A stretch of 64,000 nt of DNA, taken from NCBI RefSeq assembly GCF_000328625.1, contig NC_019978.1, positions 2,108,001 to 2,172,000 of the forward strand, read 5' to 3'. The stretch is from Halobacteroides halobius DSM 5150 (lineage in GTDB: Bacteria; Bacillota; Halanaerobiia; Halobacteroidales; Halobacteroidaceae). The notes below the pieces were generated by a model. It saw nothing but the letters and a program-made list of their open reading frames with translations, searched no databases and was not told where the DNA came from. Position 1 is the stretch's first letter, and every line of letters begins with the position of its first letter. Shown one piece after another: positions 45,950 through 56,384 of this stretch. Position numbers and translations under genes: made by a program.

Positions 45950-47095
45950 TTATATTAAAAAATCATTTAATGCATCTTTTAAATTATTTATATTATTTTT
46001 GTCATTAAAATAACCAATACTAAATCTCACAAGACCATTAGGCATTGTTCCCAAAAATTCATGAGTTTCAGGAGCACAATGTAATCCAGTCCTTACCGCT
46101 ATATTAAATTTTTCATCTAAAATTTTTCCTATATTATGTGGGGAATAACCAGAAACACTAACTGATACAACATTAAAATGATTCTCTAAATTATCTGGAA
46201 TAAAAATATCTATTTCCATAAATTCATTTAACATTGCTATTAATTCTTGAGTTAACTCTTTTTCATGCTTAAAAATAGTTTCAATATCCTTTTCCTGTAA
46301 CCATTCTAATGCAGTATTTAAACCAGCAATAGCTTGAATATTACTACTGCCTGCTTCGTATTTAACTGGAATCTGTTGTGGCATATTCTTTCTTTCTGAA
46401 GCTCTTCCCGTACCACCATGAATTAAAGTAGCAGGTTCTTCCGCATTTTCATCCATTATGATTCCAGCAATTCCAAATGGACCATAAAAAGTCTTATGCC
46501 CCGTCCATACATAATAATCAACATGTTCTAAATTAACATCAACTAGCCCAGCACCTTGAGCTCCATCAACTAAAACACTACTATTGTATTCCCGGGCCAA
46601 CTTAGCAATCTGCTCTACTGGAGCTATTAGCCCACATACATTACTAACATGAGATACAGCTACCAACCTAGGTGTTTCCTTAATAAACATCTGCTTTAGC
46701 TTATCTAATTTAAATTCTAAACTATCTTCTTCTACAGGAATCTGTCTTAATTTTAAGTTATACTTGTCTTTTAAATAGTACAAACTTCTTAAGACAGCAT
46801 TATGTTCAAAGGGAGAATAATAAACCACATCCCCCTTATTCCAATCTAAACCTTTTAATATTAAATTAATTGCTATTGTAGCAGATTCAGTAAAAACAAT
46901 TTCTTTATTCTGCTTAACATTAAGTACAGAAGCCACTTTTTCTCTAGTTTCATCTATTAGTCTACTAGCTTCATTGGCCACTTGATAAGAACCTCGTCCT
47001 GCATTAACTCCATACTCTCTATAAAATTTATCCATTTCATTATAAACAGACTCTGGTTTCGGATAAGTAGTTGCAGCATTATCAAAATAAATCAT
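45950..47095 (-). CDS. Cysteine desulfurase of the phosphorothioation system (SspA/DndA-type)
   Basis: 381 residues. PLP-dependent enzyme supplying sulfur from cysteine. The N-terminal IYFDNAATTYPKP, the histidine of HVSNVCGL, the PLP lysine in WTGHKTFYGPFG near 200 and the active cysteine in RTGLHCAPETHEF near 335 are present. The latter loop is of the SufS/CsdA type. Its ATG overlaps the stop of the large ATPase gene by 4 bases, so it is the last gene of the operon rather than a housekeeping iscS. Confidence 0.88.
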   Translation of the reverse strand: MIYFDNAATTYPKPESVYNEMDKFYREYGVNAGRGSYQVANEASRLIDETREKVASVLNVKQNKEIVFTESATIAINLILKGLDWNKGDVVYYSPFEHNAVLRSLYYLKDKYNLKLRQIPVEEDSLEFKLDKLKQMFIKETPRLVAVSHVSNVCGLIAPVEQIAKLAREYNSSVLVDGAQGAGLVDVNLEHVDYYVWTGHKTFYGPFGIAGIIMDENAEEPATLIHGGTGRASERKNMPQQIPVKYEAGSSNIQAIAGLNTALEWLQEKDIETIFKHEKELTQELIAMLNEFMEIDIFIPDNLENHFNVVSVSVSGYSPHNIGKILDEKFNIAVRTGLHCAPETHEFLGTMPNGLVRFSIGYFNDKNNINNLKDALNDFLI

Positions 47096-50000
47096 ACTAT
47101 CCCATCCTGTTCAAACATATCCTTCATTAAATTAATTAAAACCTGCTGCTTTTCTCGATCACTAACTGCTGGACCTATATCTTCAAAACTACTTTTAATT
47201 TTATTTTCTAATACTTTAGATAAACCATCTAGAGAAACTTCCTCAAATCTTCGCTCATATTTTTCTCCATCTTTATCAACTAAAACAAATTCATAAACAT
47301 TATTCTCTTTTTCCTCATCAGATTCCTCTAACTCTATTCCTTCAACTTCTTCTTTTATATCTTTAATATTATCTAAAAAATCTTCTACCGTTTTATCATT
47401 CCAATCATTTATATCAAAACCAGTTAAACTTCTACAAATTTCATTTAATAGCTTTTCTTCTTCAATTTCACTAATTTGTAATTTTCGTAGAATATTTAAA
47501 AAAGCATTTATTTCCCGAGTATAAGTATTAGTTTTAGCCTTCTTATCTAAGTTTTGATACCAAGTTGCTAAACTTTCCTTGAAAGTAACATTTTTAGCAC
47601 TAGCAAATAAATTACAAATTGAAATCTGTAATTTATTTATTAAATGATAATAAGCTTGATTATGTTCTTTAAAGAAAGTAGTTATTAGCTCTTTTAACTC
47701 ATCTACATTATTTTCATTAATAGAAGTCCCTAATAGCTTTTGAGGTATAATCTCTAATAAAATCCTTTTTACTTCTGAGGATCTCTTATTTAAAATTTTT
47801 CTAATAGTTACTGAACTTTTAGATAATTCAGTAGTTTCTCTAGAATACTTCGGTAATCCTTGGTACCATTCTTTAATTGCATTATATAATTTTTTTAATC
47901 TATTTACTTCTTCACTATTATTTTCTTCTAATCTATCATCATAAAGTTCCTCTAAAAATAAAATATATTCTTCCTTAGCAGAATCCCAAGTAGTCTTTTC
48001 AATTGTATATCTAGTTGGATGTTTATTTATTCTTTCAAATAACTTAGCATTGATTTCCCTTTCTTCACCATTATGTCTAATGATTGCATGTTTTAAATCA
48101 TCATCTATTTCACCTGCTATTACTAATAAAATAGGAATAATGCCTAATCTAAGTCCATAAGGTGGTCTTCTTAATTGATCATAAACTTCTTTAAACTTCA
48201 CTTTATCCGTTGAACAGTATAGTTTTTCTCTAATCAATCTAATAATTTCTTTTAAATTTTCATCTATTCCTTCCTTACTTCCTTCACCATCTGAAGTATG
48301 AGTTAGATTTTGTTCTATATTTTTCCTGGACTCATTATCTAAAATCTCTGGATTAAACATTAAGTTCTCTGACTCTTTACCTTCTTTTAATAATAATTTA
48401 GTCTTAATTAACATAGTTCGATAAATTAAAAAGTTAGGTCTATATCCTTCAATACCTAATCTTTCTGTTAAATCCCTAAAGATTAATCTATTATTTATAT
48501 CTTTACGAGCTGATTTTTGGGGACTACTTATTTTATTTTTAACAACTAATTCATTATTAATAACTGGAGTCTTAGCAAAATATTCTTCACAAACTTCAGA
48601 TATTTTTTTAGATATATCTCTACGTGACTTTATTCTAGAAATTACACTACCTTGGTGATAATATAAAGCATTATCATAATAAGGTTCTATGAATTTAGTT
48701 AATTTATTATCTAACAATTGTCTAGTCTCAGTTATATAAGCATTTAATTCTTTCTCTGCTAAAGAGTCTTGCTTTAAAAATTCTTTATCTTCTTTTAGAA
48801 TCTTTTGAGCATCAAAACTTCTTAATAATTCATTTAATTCTAGAGGCTTTTTAGGTCGTACAAAGATTACCCTGTCACTATTTATCTCATCACTCATTTC
48901 TTCAATATATTTAGTGGCTTCTTCTATCTCTTGGTTAGATTCTAATAAAAGGTAAGCTATCAGTCCATCTTCATAATTTTTATCATTATGTTCAATTAAA
49001 TATTCATCCCAATCATTAATACTTTTTAATTCATCTAAATAGAAATAATCACTTACAAAATAACGACGAATCTTATATTGATGATTATACTCTTTAGGAT
49101 AAATTGGAGCTGGTTTAAAATTCTCTTCTAATAAATATTTAGGAGAAAAGGTATTTTCTCGTTCTGCCTTTGTTTCCTCTATTTTTTTATTAAAGTCAAT
49201 TTCACTTCCCTCAAAAAATACAAAATGATCTAAACTCTTGCGGTGTAAAATAACTTTAGATTCAACTAATTTATCAACTAAATTATCAAATTCTTGTTCA
49301 CTTAAATGATCTAAAGCAAATTTTAATATTTCTTTAGAAGGTGGAATCTCTGAAAAGTTATTAACTGCAGTTATAATTCCTAGACTTTTAATGAATTCCT
49401 GCTTGTTCTTTTCATCAAATTCAATTTTCTGTAAAGCTCTCTCTGAATCAGCCCAAGCTTGATGAACCTGAGTGTAATCTAACTCTTGTTGCATTAAATC
49501 TGCAAAATAATCATAAATACTAGAAGGTTTAACTATTGGAAAATCCTCATTTCTATTCTCCTTAATAAACTCTCCTAAAGTATTTTCCTCTTCAGTTGAT
49601 AAATAAGTGAAAATAGTCCTTTCATTTTGAGCTATCTTCTGCGATAATTTTGGTAGTAAAATAGTCGTTAAAGGATGTAAAGGATAACAGCCTCTTAAAA
49701 TATATTCTTCCTTTTCCTGTTCATTATAATCAGGGCCAATATTTAAATCTTTAATCCACTTATTATAAAACTCAAAGTTTTCTTGATTATTCTCTTGAAA
49801 TTCTTCCCAAGAATCTTGTTCTTTAACAATAACATTAGACATTAATTCATAGATTTGACTAGAATACTCAGTAGCATCTAATGTTTTAAATCTTTCTTGA
49901 ACCTTTTTCCATTCATTAACTTGGGATTCAGATAAATCAGTAGTATATTGAACCATTTTTTTATGAGAAACTAATAGTAAGTGGATTTCATTCTCTCCAC

Positions 50001-50844
50001 TTCTAGTAGCCATTTCAGCAAAGTCTTGTAATTCCTTACTATTAAAACTTTCAACATTTCTTTCAAGTAACTTATTAAACTCATCAAAAACAACATAAAT
50101 CCCTTGATACCCTCTTTTTCTTATCTCACTATTAACAGCTCGATAAATATCCTCTAAATTACAACCATAAAAAGGATTAAATTCTCCCCCAGAAGTTAAT
50201 TTAGGATATTTATTCACAAAGAACTGATAACTTTCCTGGTCAAAATTATTTATTTTATCTTTAAACTCATCTATATCTACTCCACGTTCCTTTTCTAATA
50301 AATCAATAAAATCACTATAGGTAGCCTCATAATCTTTCTCCCATTGCTCTAACTTATGTATTATAGAATTAAAATAAGTAGCTGGGAATATATCTTCTAA
50401 TCCATTCTTACTTAATGCTTGTTGCAAAGCCGCCAACATACTTTGCTTAAAGCTACCACCATCTGTTGTAGGTAATACTATTAAATAAGGATCTTTTTCT
50501 GTAATTTCTTGTTCTAATCTAGTGGCTAATGTATTATCAAATCTACCTATTTTACTAATAAAATTATCATATTTTTTAGGATCCTGTTTATTAGATAATA
50601 TTGTACCTAAAACTGTTCCAAATAAAGATTTACCCGTCCCATAAGCTCCAATTAGAAGATGAGCTCGACTAATTGCATTATCTTTAAAAGAATCAAAAAT
50701 CTCTTGAAAAAGTTTAATGTTTTTAGCAGTTGGTACATAATTATTTAATTTTTCAAAATCTCCAATATCAAACTTTATATTTACTGAATATTTAAAACTA
50801 TTCTCAGTATTAATAAATGATAGCGTATCCTTTGGCATTATCAT
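47092..50844 (-). CDS. Large P-loop ATPase of the phosphorothioation system (SspC-like)
   Basis: About 1,250 residues. Walker A GAYGTGKS (66-73), Walker B VVFDEFNK (near 250) and a sensor-like LLLVSHKK (near 290) mark an AAA+/STAND-type ATPase core, followed by a long helical region without known domains. Similar giant ATPases sit beside DUF4007 and PAPS-reductase-like genes in single-strand phosphorothioation (Ssp) operons, where the ATPase is needed for modification. The SspC assignment rests on position and the P-loop. ATG at 50844 has AAGGGG upstream. Confidence 0.75.
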   Translation of the reverse strand: MIMPKDTLSFINTENSFKYSVNIKFDIGDFEKLNNYVPTAKNIKLFQEIFDSFKDNAISRAHLLIGAYGTGKSLFGTVLGTILSNKQDPKKYDNFISKIGRFDNTLATRLEQEITEKDPYLIVLPTTDGGSFKQSMLAALQQALSKNGLEDIFPATYFNSIIHKLEQWEKDYEATYSDFIDLLEKERGVDIDEFKDKINNFDQESYQFFVNKYPKLTSGGEFNPFYGCNLEDIYRAVNSEIRKRGYQGIYVVFDEFNKLLERNVESFNSKELQDFAEMATRSGENEIHLLLVSHKKMVQYTTDLSESQVNEWKKVQERFKTLDATEYSSQIYELMSNVIVKEQDSWEEFQENNQENFEFYNKWIKDLNIGPDYNEQEKEEYILRGCYPLHPLTTILLPKLSQKIAQNERTIFTYLSTEEENTLGEFIKENRNEDFPIVKPSSIYDYFADLMQQELDYTQVHQAWADSERALQKIEFDEKNKQEFIKSLGIITAVNNFSEIPPSKEILKFALDHLSEQEFDNLVDKLVESKVILHRKSLDHFVFFEGSEIDFNKKIEETKAERENTFSPKYLLEENFKPAPIYPKEYNHQYKIRRYFVSDYFYLDELKSINDWDEYLIEHNDKNYEDGLIAYLLLESNQEIEEATKYIEEMSDEINSDRVIFVRPKKPLELNELLRSFDAQKILKEDKEFLKQDSLAEKELNAYITETRQLLDNKLTKFIEPYYDNALYYHQGSVISRIKSRRDISKKISEVCEEYFAKTPVINNELVVKNKISSPQKSARKDINNRLIFRDLTERLGIEGYRPNFLIYRTMLIKTKLLLKEGKESENLMFNPEILDNESRKNIEQNLTHTSDGEGSKEGIDENLKEIIRLIREKLYCSTDKVKFKEVYDQLRRPPYGLRLGIIPILLVIAGEIDDDLKHAIIRHNGEEREINAKLFERINKHPTRYTIEKTTWDSAKEEYILFLEELYDDRLEENNSEEVNRLKKLYNAIKEWYQGLPKYSRETTELSKSSVTIRKILNKRSSEVKRILLEIIPQKLLGTSINENNVDELKELITTFFKEHNQAYYHLINKLQISICNLFASAKNVTFKESLATWYQNLDKKAKTNTYTREINAFLNILRKLQISEIEEEKLLNEICRSLTGFDINDWNDKTVEDFLDNIKDIKEEVEGIELEESDEEKENNVYEFVLVDKDGEKYERRFEEVSLDGLSKVLENKIKSSFEDIGPAVSDREKQQVLINLMKDMFEQDGIV

Positions 50845-50854
50845 CACTTTCCCC

Positions 50855-51724
50855 TTATCTTAATTTAGAATTATAGTATTCCGCTAAAACTTCACCCTTA
50901 GAAAGTTTCTTTAATTTAATTGAGTTCAACCCAGCTTGTCTATCTAACCGTAAATAATCAAGTTCTTGTAGATGCTCTAAGTATTCATGTAATAAAGTCA
51001 TATTAAGCTTAAAAACTTTTCCTATTGAACCTTCATCATTTAAAACCTCTTCTATATTAACTGAATCTTCATTATCTAATGAGTCTAATAAACAATAATA
51101 CAAAATTCTAGGTGGTAAATTATCAACATCAGGTCTTTGTACTCTATAATTTCCTTCATCTGTTTTAACAAGTAATTTTAATTCTCGAAATGGAGATTCC
51201 ATTGAATTTTCAGGTGAAATATTTTCTTCTGGATCATATAAATACATTCTTCTAAAAACCTTAAAGTCTCTTTCTAAAGAGGTTTTAGCTGGAGGTTCTT
51301 CTCCTGTCCTTTTAATATATTTCTTTAATCTTTCTATAAATAATTCCTCATTAAACTCTAAATGATTAAATTGATTAAAAAACCAGTACCAACTTGTTGC
51401 TGATTCTTTATTAGTTGCTATATTAAAATGTAATAACCAAAATGTAGCCGGGTCTTCAAAATACTCATCATACTCTAAAATCTCTTTAGCTAATTTTTTC
51501 TTAACTTGAATTTTCTTTCTTTTATTAAAATCCACTTCTGTTAAACCTGCAGTTTTCATCCAATATCTTAAAGCAGATACCATATTTTTTCCTATTCCCA
51601 ACTCATCCATAGCTAGAATAGTTTCTAAAAATATATGATTATTTTTTTCAATAGCATCTAATCCTTTACGAAACCATCCTGTTCTAATATGAAAAGTTTC
51701 GTGTCTAGCAAAACTATAACTCAT
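50855..51724 (-). CDS. DUF4007 protein (SspB-like, DNA-binding or nicking subunit)
   Basis: 289 residues. The start SFARHETFHIRTGWFRKGLDAI and NMVSALRYWMKTAGL fit the DUF4007 family, which travels with phosphorothioation genes. Helical with likely winged-helix parts (FKLNMTLLHEYLEHLQELDYLRLDRQAGLNSIKL near the end). In the described Ssp system the corresponding subunit nicks DNA for sulfur insertion; no nuclease motif can be seen here. 17 bases from the upstream gene and 10 from the large ATPase. Confidence 0.75.
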   Translation of the reverse strand: MSYSFARHETFHIRTGWFRKGLDAIEKNNHIFLETILAMDELGIGKNMVSALRYWMKTAGLTEVDFNKRKKIQVKKKLAKEILEYDEYFEDPATFWLLHFNIATNKESATSWYWFFNQFNHLEFNEELFIERLKKYIKRTGEEPPAKTSLERDFKVFRRMYLYDPEENISPENSMESPFRELKLLVKTDEGNYRVQRPDVDNLPPRILYYCLLDSLDNEDSVNIEEVLNDEGSIGKVFKLNMTLLHEYLEHLQELDYLRLDRQAGLNSIKLKKLSKGEVLAEYYNSKLR

Positions 51725-51741
51725 CTTATCCCTCTTTCTAT

Positions 51742-53649
51742 TTAATAATCGACCATTGCCTTAGTAATTAAACATCCTTTATGGAAATGAGCAACACAAT
51801 CCATACAATGGTCACACTTTTCTTCATCAACTTTATATCCTCTAGTTAGACTTATTGCATCATTAGAACAGACATTTAAGCAAGCAGAACAACTTATGCA
51901 GGACTGATACTTTCTGATTTGACATTCAATCCTTTGAAATAACAAATGGGAACTTAATTTCTTATCTTTAGTTCGCTGTTCTTTTATTTGTTTTAAATTT
52001 TCTTCAAATACTATAATCTTAAGCTGATTACTTCCTTTATTTCCTTGTAATTTAATTTTTGGGATTCCTGCTTCTAAAATATAAACTTCACCTAACATTT
52101 GATCGCCGATATCTTTATTAATAACCCCAAAAGGTTTAAAGAACTCATATAGACTATCATCAATTGGTCGTGTTAAATCATAGTTTTTAGCCTTATTTTC
52201 TAAAGCACAGGGTTCAGCTTCTAAAACAGTATTGCTTGTATCTAAACCTTGTCCTCCTTGTCTAGCTTTCCACTTACCAGTATCCACATATACTTCAGGG
52301 TCTGGTTTACCAACTTTTTTAGCAAAATCAACTAAGAAATCTCTCCAACTTTCAGCTCTCTTAGGCATAAAAATCTTACATAAAAATTCTGACCAAGCTG
52401 AATTATTAGGACAACACCAACAACCAACTCTAGTAAATCCTAATTTATAAGCCTCATTAAAATCTATTCCTCTCGTTAAAAGATACAACCACACTTCCGA
52501 ATCATGCCAATCAATAATTGGAGAAACTACTAATTGTTTAGAAATCTTAGGACTTTGCGTTATTTTATCATACTTACTTCTGGAAGTAGATTCCGAACGC
52601 CTAACTCCATAAAATGTTAAGATCTCTTGCTGATTTGCTACTTCCCTAAACAAATTACCAATTGGCCCTGTTTTAAAAATACTACAACACCAACTAATAA
52701 CTCGACTAGGCGGGCCAAACTGCTCAGCTAAATCATAAAAACTTTGGTTAGGAGTATCTACTGGAAGAAATGGAGGACGATTAGGTTTATTTTTAATCCG
52801 CTCAATATAATCATAAGTAAAGGGAAACTCGAGAGTAGTATCACCAAATACATGCAAAACATCTTGACTACTAAAGGCCCTTCTTACAAGATCAGAAACT
52901 ACGGTAGAATCTTTTCCTCCACTGAAAGAAACAACTTCTAATCTTTTATTAAAAATTTCAGATGTTTTTTCAATAAAATCAATAGCATTTTTATCAATAT
53001 AATTAAAATGCTCTCTATTTACTTCAATAAACTTAGAAAAATCCACTTCTCGATCATTTTCTTCAACTTTCTGTTGTATCTTTTCTATCTTTTGATCTAG
53101 ATTATCAGCATTATATAAATCTTTAATTACTATATCACTTGTTTCACCATCGATAATGTATCTATTTCCCACTCCATTCCAAATGTTAGATTCAGTCACA
53201 TCTCTATCTAACAGAATACTAAGCATTATCCGTTCTTTCATAAAAACTGGTCTAATATCTTTACTCACATAATTTATTTCATTATTACAATTTGGACAAA
53301 ATTGTTTTTGATTATTGTTATCTTCTTGATCTGCTAACTTTAGCTCTAAATATCTAAAAGTGAATTCTAATAATTTATCTCTATTACCCATTTTTAAATC
53401 TACTGTAGGTTCTTCAATTATCTCTTTTTTTATTTCTGTTTTTTCCTTTTTATTTTCAATCCTCTTATCTACTTCTTTTTTTAACTGGATAAATTTAAAA
53501 TAATCTGCTTCATTACCTGCATTATCTAAAACCCACTCAATAACTTCATCTTCAATATCTAAATAAGGATTTTCCTCTGCTCTTTTTTTATCCTTATTCA
53601 TTGTTTGTAACACTGGAACCTCACAATTACTACACCAAAATACTTCCAT
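51742..53649 (-). CDS. PAPS-reductase-like sulfur transferase with Fe-S domains (SspD/DndC-type)
   Basis: About 635 residues. An N-terminal split zinc finger (CSNCEVP and CPNCNN) is followed by an ATP-pyrophosphatase/PAPS-reductase domain with SFSGGKDSTVVSD near 245. A cysteine cluster (CCSIFK, GCWCCPN) follows. A ferredoxin-like tail (CISCSACLNVC and CDHCMDCVAHFHKGC near 590-630) could bind two 4Fe-4S clusters. It activates DNA backbone phosphate for sulfur transfer. First gene of the modification operon; GTG at 53658 is less likely than the ATG at 53649. Confidence 0.85.
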   Translation of the reverse strand: MEVFWCSNCEVPVLQTMNKDKKRAEENPYLDIEDEVIEWVLDNAGNEADYFKFIQLKKEVDKRIENKKEKTEIKKEIIEEPTVDLKMGNRDKLLEFTFRYLELKLADQEDNNNQKQFCPNCNNEINYVSKDIRPVFMKERIMLSILLDRDVTESNIWNGVGNRYIIDGETSDIVIKDLYNADNLDQKIEKIQQKVEENDREVDFSKFIEVNREHFNYIDKNAIDFIEKTSEIFNKRLEVVSFSGGKDSTVVSDLVRRAFSSQDVLHVFGDTTLEFPFTYDYIERIKNKPNRPPFLPVDTPNQSFYDLAEQFGPPSRVISWCCSIFKTGPIGNLFREVANQQEILTFYGVRRSESTSRSKYDKITQSPKISKQLVVSPIIDWHDSEVWLYLLTRGIDFNEAYKLGFTRVGCWCCPNNSAWSEFLCKIFMPKRAESWRDFLVDFAKKVGKPDPEVYVDTGKWKARQGGQGLDTSNTVLEAEPCALENKAKNYDLTRPIDDSLYEFFKPFGVINKDIGDQMLGEVYILEAGIPKIKLQGNKGSNQLKIIVFEENLKQIKEQRTKDKKLSSHLLFQRIECQIRKYQSCISCSACLNVCSNDAISLTRGYKVDEEKCDHCMDCVAHFHKGCLITKAMVDY

Positions 53650-53836
53650 AACTATCACCTGCTATATTATAAAAATAGATATTCAATTTTTTATTACTAA
53701 ATCTAAAATAGTACTCCAACAGTTAATTATAAATTATTATCTTACACTTGTCTAGTCTTAAAAACATCTAATTAAGTATTACTATATAAAAGACAAATAA
53801 CCTCTTCTAAAACTAATTTTAATGATTAAAATAAAT

Positions 53837-53871
53837 AAAACCTAGATTATATTTAACATAAAATCTAGGTT
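53837..53871 (-). terminator. Terminator between the two phosphorothioation operons
   Basis: A 9-bp stem (AACCTAGAT with ATCTAGGTT) is followed on the minus strand by TTATTTATTTT. It shows that the upstream operon ends after the 173-aa gene and that the modification operon has its own promoter in the 249-base gap. Confidence 0.85.
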
Positions 53872-53907
53872 AACTAATATAAAAGCAAATTATAAATAAT
53901 AAAAGAT

Positions 53908-54429
53908 TTAACTCATTAACGCACTTATAATAGCTCTATCAGCACTATTATCTATTTGTTCATTTTCTATCTTCTTAATAAAATCATAATAGTTACGCAA
54001 ATAAGCATCTTTATCAGTCGACTCTCCTATTATCTCGCTATGAAGTATATCAATTCCACCAATCGCATATGACTTAAATAAATCATACTTTTGATTTTCC
54101 TCTGAGACTTCATTCTTAGTATTTGCAAACCAATCAGAAAATGTCTGTTTCAATAATTTATCTTTTTCTAAACTATTATCATTATTCTCAATTAGAAAAG
54201 CTAAACTAGATAAATATTTTATTCTCATACGTTCATTTTGAAGCTGTTCAGCAAAAATGGTTACTTTATTTTTATCCCTTTTTTCTTCTTCTTTACTATT
54301 AAATAACATTCCTACCACTCCACCAACAATATATACATCTAAAAAACGTTCAAATAAATTAGTATCATTCTTTAAAGAACGAATTTTATTAGCAGTAGAT
54401 CCATAAAAGATAAGACTACTTGTTAACAT
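53908..54429 (-). CDS. 173-residue protein of the DndD/helicase operon, unknown
   Basis: 173 residues, not recognised. Helical, with a hydrophobic N-terminal part (LIFYGSTANKIRSL; FLDVYIVGGVVGMLFN near 30-45) that could be a buried helix rather than a membrane span, and acidic segments later. It starts 2 bases after the DndD-like stop, so the two products are probably made together and may interact. No nuclease motif seen. A third-subunit role like that in SspFGH is possible but untested. Confidence 0.6.
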   Translation of the reverse strand: MLTSSLIFYGSTANKIRSLKNDTNLFERFLDVYIVGGVVGMLFNSKEEEKRDKNKVTIFAEQLQNERMRIKYLSSLAFLIENNDNSLEKDKLLKQTFSDWFANTKNEVSEENQKYDLFKSYAIGGIDILHSEIIGESTDKDAYLRNYYDFIKKIENEQIDNSADRAIISALMS

Positions 54430-54431
54430 AT

Positions 54432-56384
54432 TTACCCTCCTATTACTTCTGTATATTTCTCATCTTCAATCTTCATATCTAATTCATACTCTTTACCTAT
54501 TTGTCCCTGAATAGCTTCTTCTATATCTCCTTCATATTGACTATCAACTGTAAATAAAATAAATTGCTCAACTATTTCTGGTAAAACATTAGCAACATTC
54601 TTTCGATGGGCTTTAGATAATTTAGCAAATGGAGCATCCATAATCAAAGGATATGGTTCTGTAACTTCAATATCTTCATGTCTTTCTTTGGCCAACTTAA
54701 TTAGTCCCCCAATAAAAGCAAAACTAGTTATAACATCTTGCCCTTGAGAAGTAGCATCTTCACCATCTATATCTATTACTCTAAATGTATAATCATCATT
54801 AATTTCTATTTTATGATTAGTTTCAATTAGTTGGTCAAAAACTTCACTTACTTTTGCATTTAACTTTTCTCTCACTTCTTCTTCTTTCTTTTTATAATAC
54901 TCTAATATCTCTTTTTTAACTTCATTTGCATATCTCTTTCTTACTGCAATTTTAGTATTTTTAGTACTATTTAAAGCTAACTTATCTAATTCAGCTTCTT
55001 TATTTTCAATTTCTCCCTTAACCTTTTTTAATTCAGATAAATTATCAGTATGTTTATCTTTTAATTCCTCTAATTCTTCTTCATGGTTTTCTTTCTTTTC
55101 TTCTAATTCTTTAACATCTTCAGCATCTCTTAGTTCTTGTGAAATTTCTTCAACTTTCCTTTCAAGATTTTCAATTTGATCACGCTTTCTTTCAATATCT
55201 TTATACTTTTCTTCAAATGAATTTACAAAGTTACTACCTTTATTCTTTACATCTTCTGTTTTATCATTAAATTGTATAATTATTGTTCCAAGGCTAGCTG
55301 GAGGCTGATATTTTTTCTGTTCTAATAATTTTTGATAATGTTTCTCACCTTTTTTTATTTTTTGACCACATATACATCTTCCCGATTCAATAATAGAATC
55401 AATTGCTGAACCATCTATTCCAGATATTCCTTTAGATTCTAATTCACTTAAATCAAATTTATCTCTACATAAACTTAATAATTTACTTGCTATAAATTCT
55501 GGTAAATTATCCTTATTGATTTTTTCTATATCTTCTTTTAATGCCTCAATATCTCTTTCTAAACTTTCTATCTGATCTTCATATTGTTCCCTTGCTTTTT
55601 GTTTTTCAGCAGCTGATGCATTTGCTTTAATTTTTTCAGTTAATTCTTCAATCTTTTCTTTTACTTCTTCTATTTCTTCTTCATTTGTATTAACTAGTTT
55701 TTTATACTTCTTTTCTTTCTTCCTGTCTTCCCTTAACTCCTCTCGAAGAGACTTCATTTGACTAGAATTATCATCATTATAGTCAGATTCAAACTCTTTA
55801 ACCAATTTTCTTAAATGTTTTTCAGCATTTAATAATATATCTAATCCTAAAATATTCTTTACTGCCTCACTTAAATCTTTTTTTCCTTTTCTATTAGATT
55901 TAGATAAATTTTCTATCCTTTCACCATCAAAGAAAAAATAAGTAGATAAATCATCAGGTAATATGTTATCTATTTCTCTTTTAGGACGCTTTATATCTTT
56001 TAAAGTCCCATCATTCTTTTTCATTTGGATATTAAAATCTCTCGATTTTCTATCCAAATCTTCATTATCTTTCTTCATAAATTCTTCTGATCTTTTAATG
56101 AAGTATTCAGTATTATTATGTTCTAAATTTATTTTTACAAATAATTCAGCAGTATCTTTTGGTTTTAATCTATTAGCCAAGTCTGTGTTCAATAGTCTAT
56201 CCTTATTAGGCAAATTTAATTTTTTATATAAACACCAAGAAAATGATTCTAATAATGTAGTTTTACCTGCTCCATTTTCTCCTTTTATAACTGTTATATT
56301 CTTATCTGGATCAACTGAAAAATCTATCTTTTGTTCTCCTTTATATTGTCTAAAATTTTTCAGGGTTATACTTTTAACTAACAT
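54432..56384 (-). CDS. DndD-like SMC/Rad50-type ATPase
   Basis: 650 residues. ABC-type head split by coiled coils: Walker A GENGAGKT (35-42), the FFFDGERIENL segment near 150, a hook-like cysteine pair RCICGQ near 340 in the middle of the coils, then SQGQDVITSFAFIGG and Walker B LIMDAPFAKLS near 590. This matches DNA sulfur modification protein DndD and related restriction ATPases. It is in a different operon from the PAPS-reductase gene. The start overlaps the 53-aa gene by 11 bases; GAGGAGGT is its binding site. Confidence 0.82.
   Translation of the reverse strand: MLVKSITLKNFRQYKGEQKIDFSVDPDKNITVIKGENGAGKTTLLESFSWCLYKKLNLPNKDRLLNTDLANRLKPKDTAELFVKINLEHNNTEYFIKRSEEFMKKDNEDLDRKSRDFNIQMKKNDGTLKDIKRPKREIDNILPDDLSTYFFFDGERIENLSKSNRKGKKDLSEAVKNILGLDILLNAEKHLRKLVKEFESDYNDDNSSQMKSLREELREDRKKEKKYKKLVNTNEEEIEEVKEKIEELTEKIKANASAAEKQKAREQYEDQIESLERDIEALKEDIEKINKDNLPEFIASKLLSLCRDKFDLSELESKGISGIDGSAIDSIIESGRCICGQKIKKGEKHYQKLLEQKKYQPPASLGTIIIQFNDKTEDVKNKGSNFVNSFEEKYKDIERKRDQIENLERKVEEISQELRDAEDVKELEEKKENHEEELEELKDKHTDNLSELKKVKGEIENKEAELDKLALNSTKNTKIAVRKRYANEVKKEILEYYKKKEEEVREKLNAKVSEVFDQLIETNHKIEINDDYTFRVIDIDGEDATSQGQDVITSFAFIGGLIKLAKERHEDIEVTEPYPLIMDAPFAKLSKAHRKNVANVLPEIVEQFILFTVDSQYEGDIEEAIQGQIGKEYELDMKIEDEKYTEVIGG

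Noticed and set aside
45950-47095. Housekeeping IscS/SufS for Fe-S cluster assembly
   Set aside because: Overlap with the large ATPase gene and absence of iscU/sufU or suf genes favour a dedicated phosphorothioation role.
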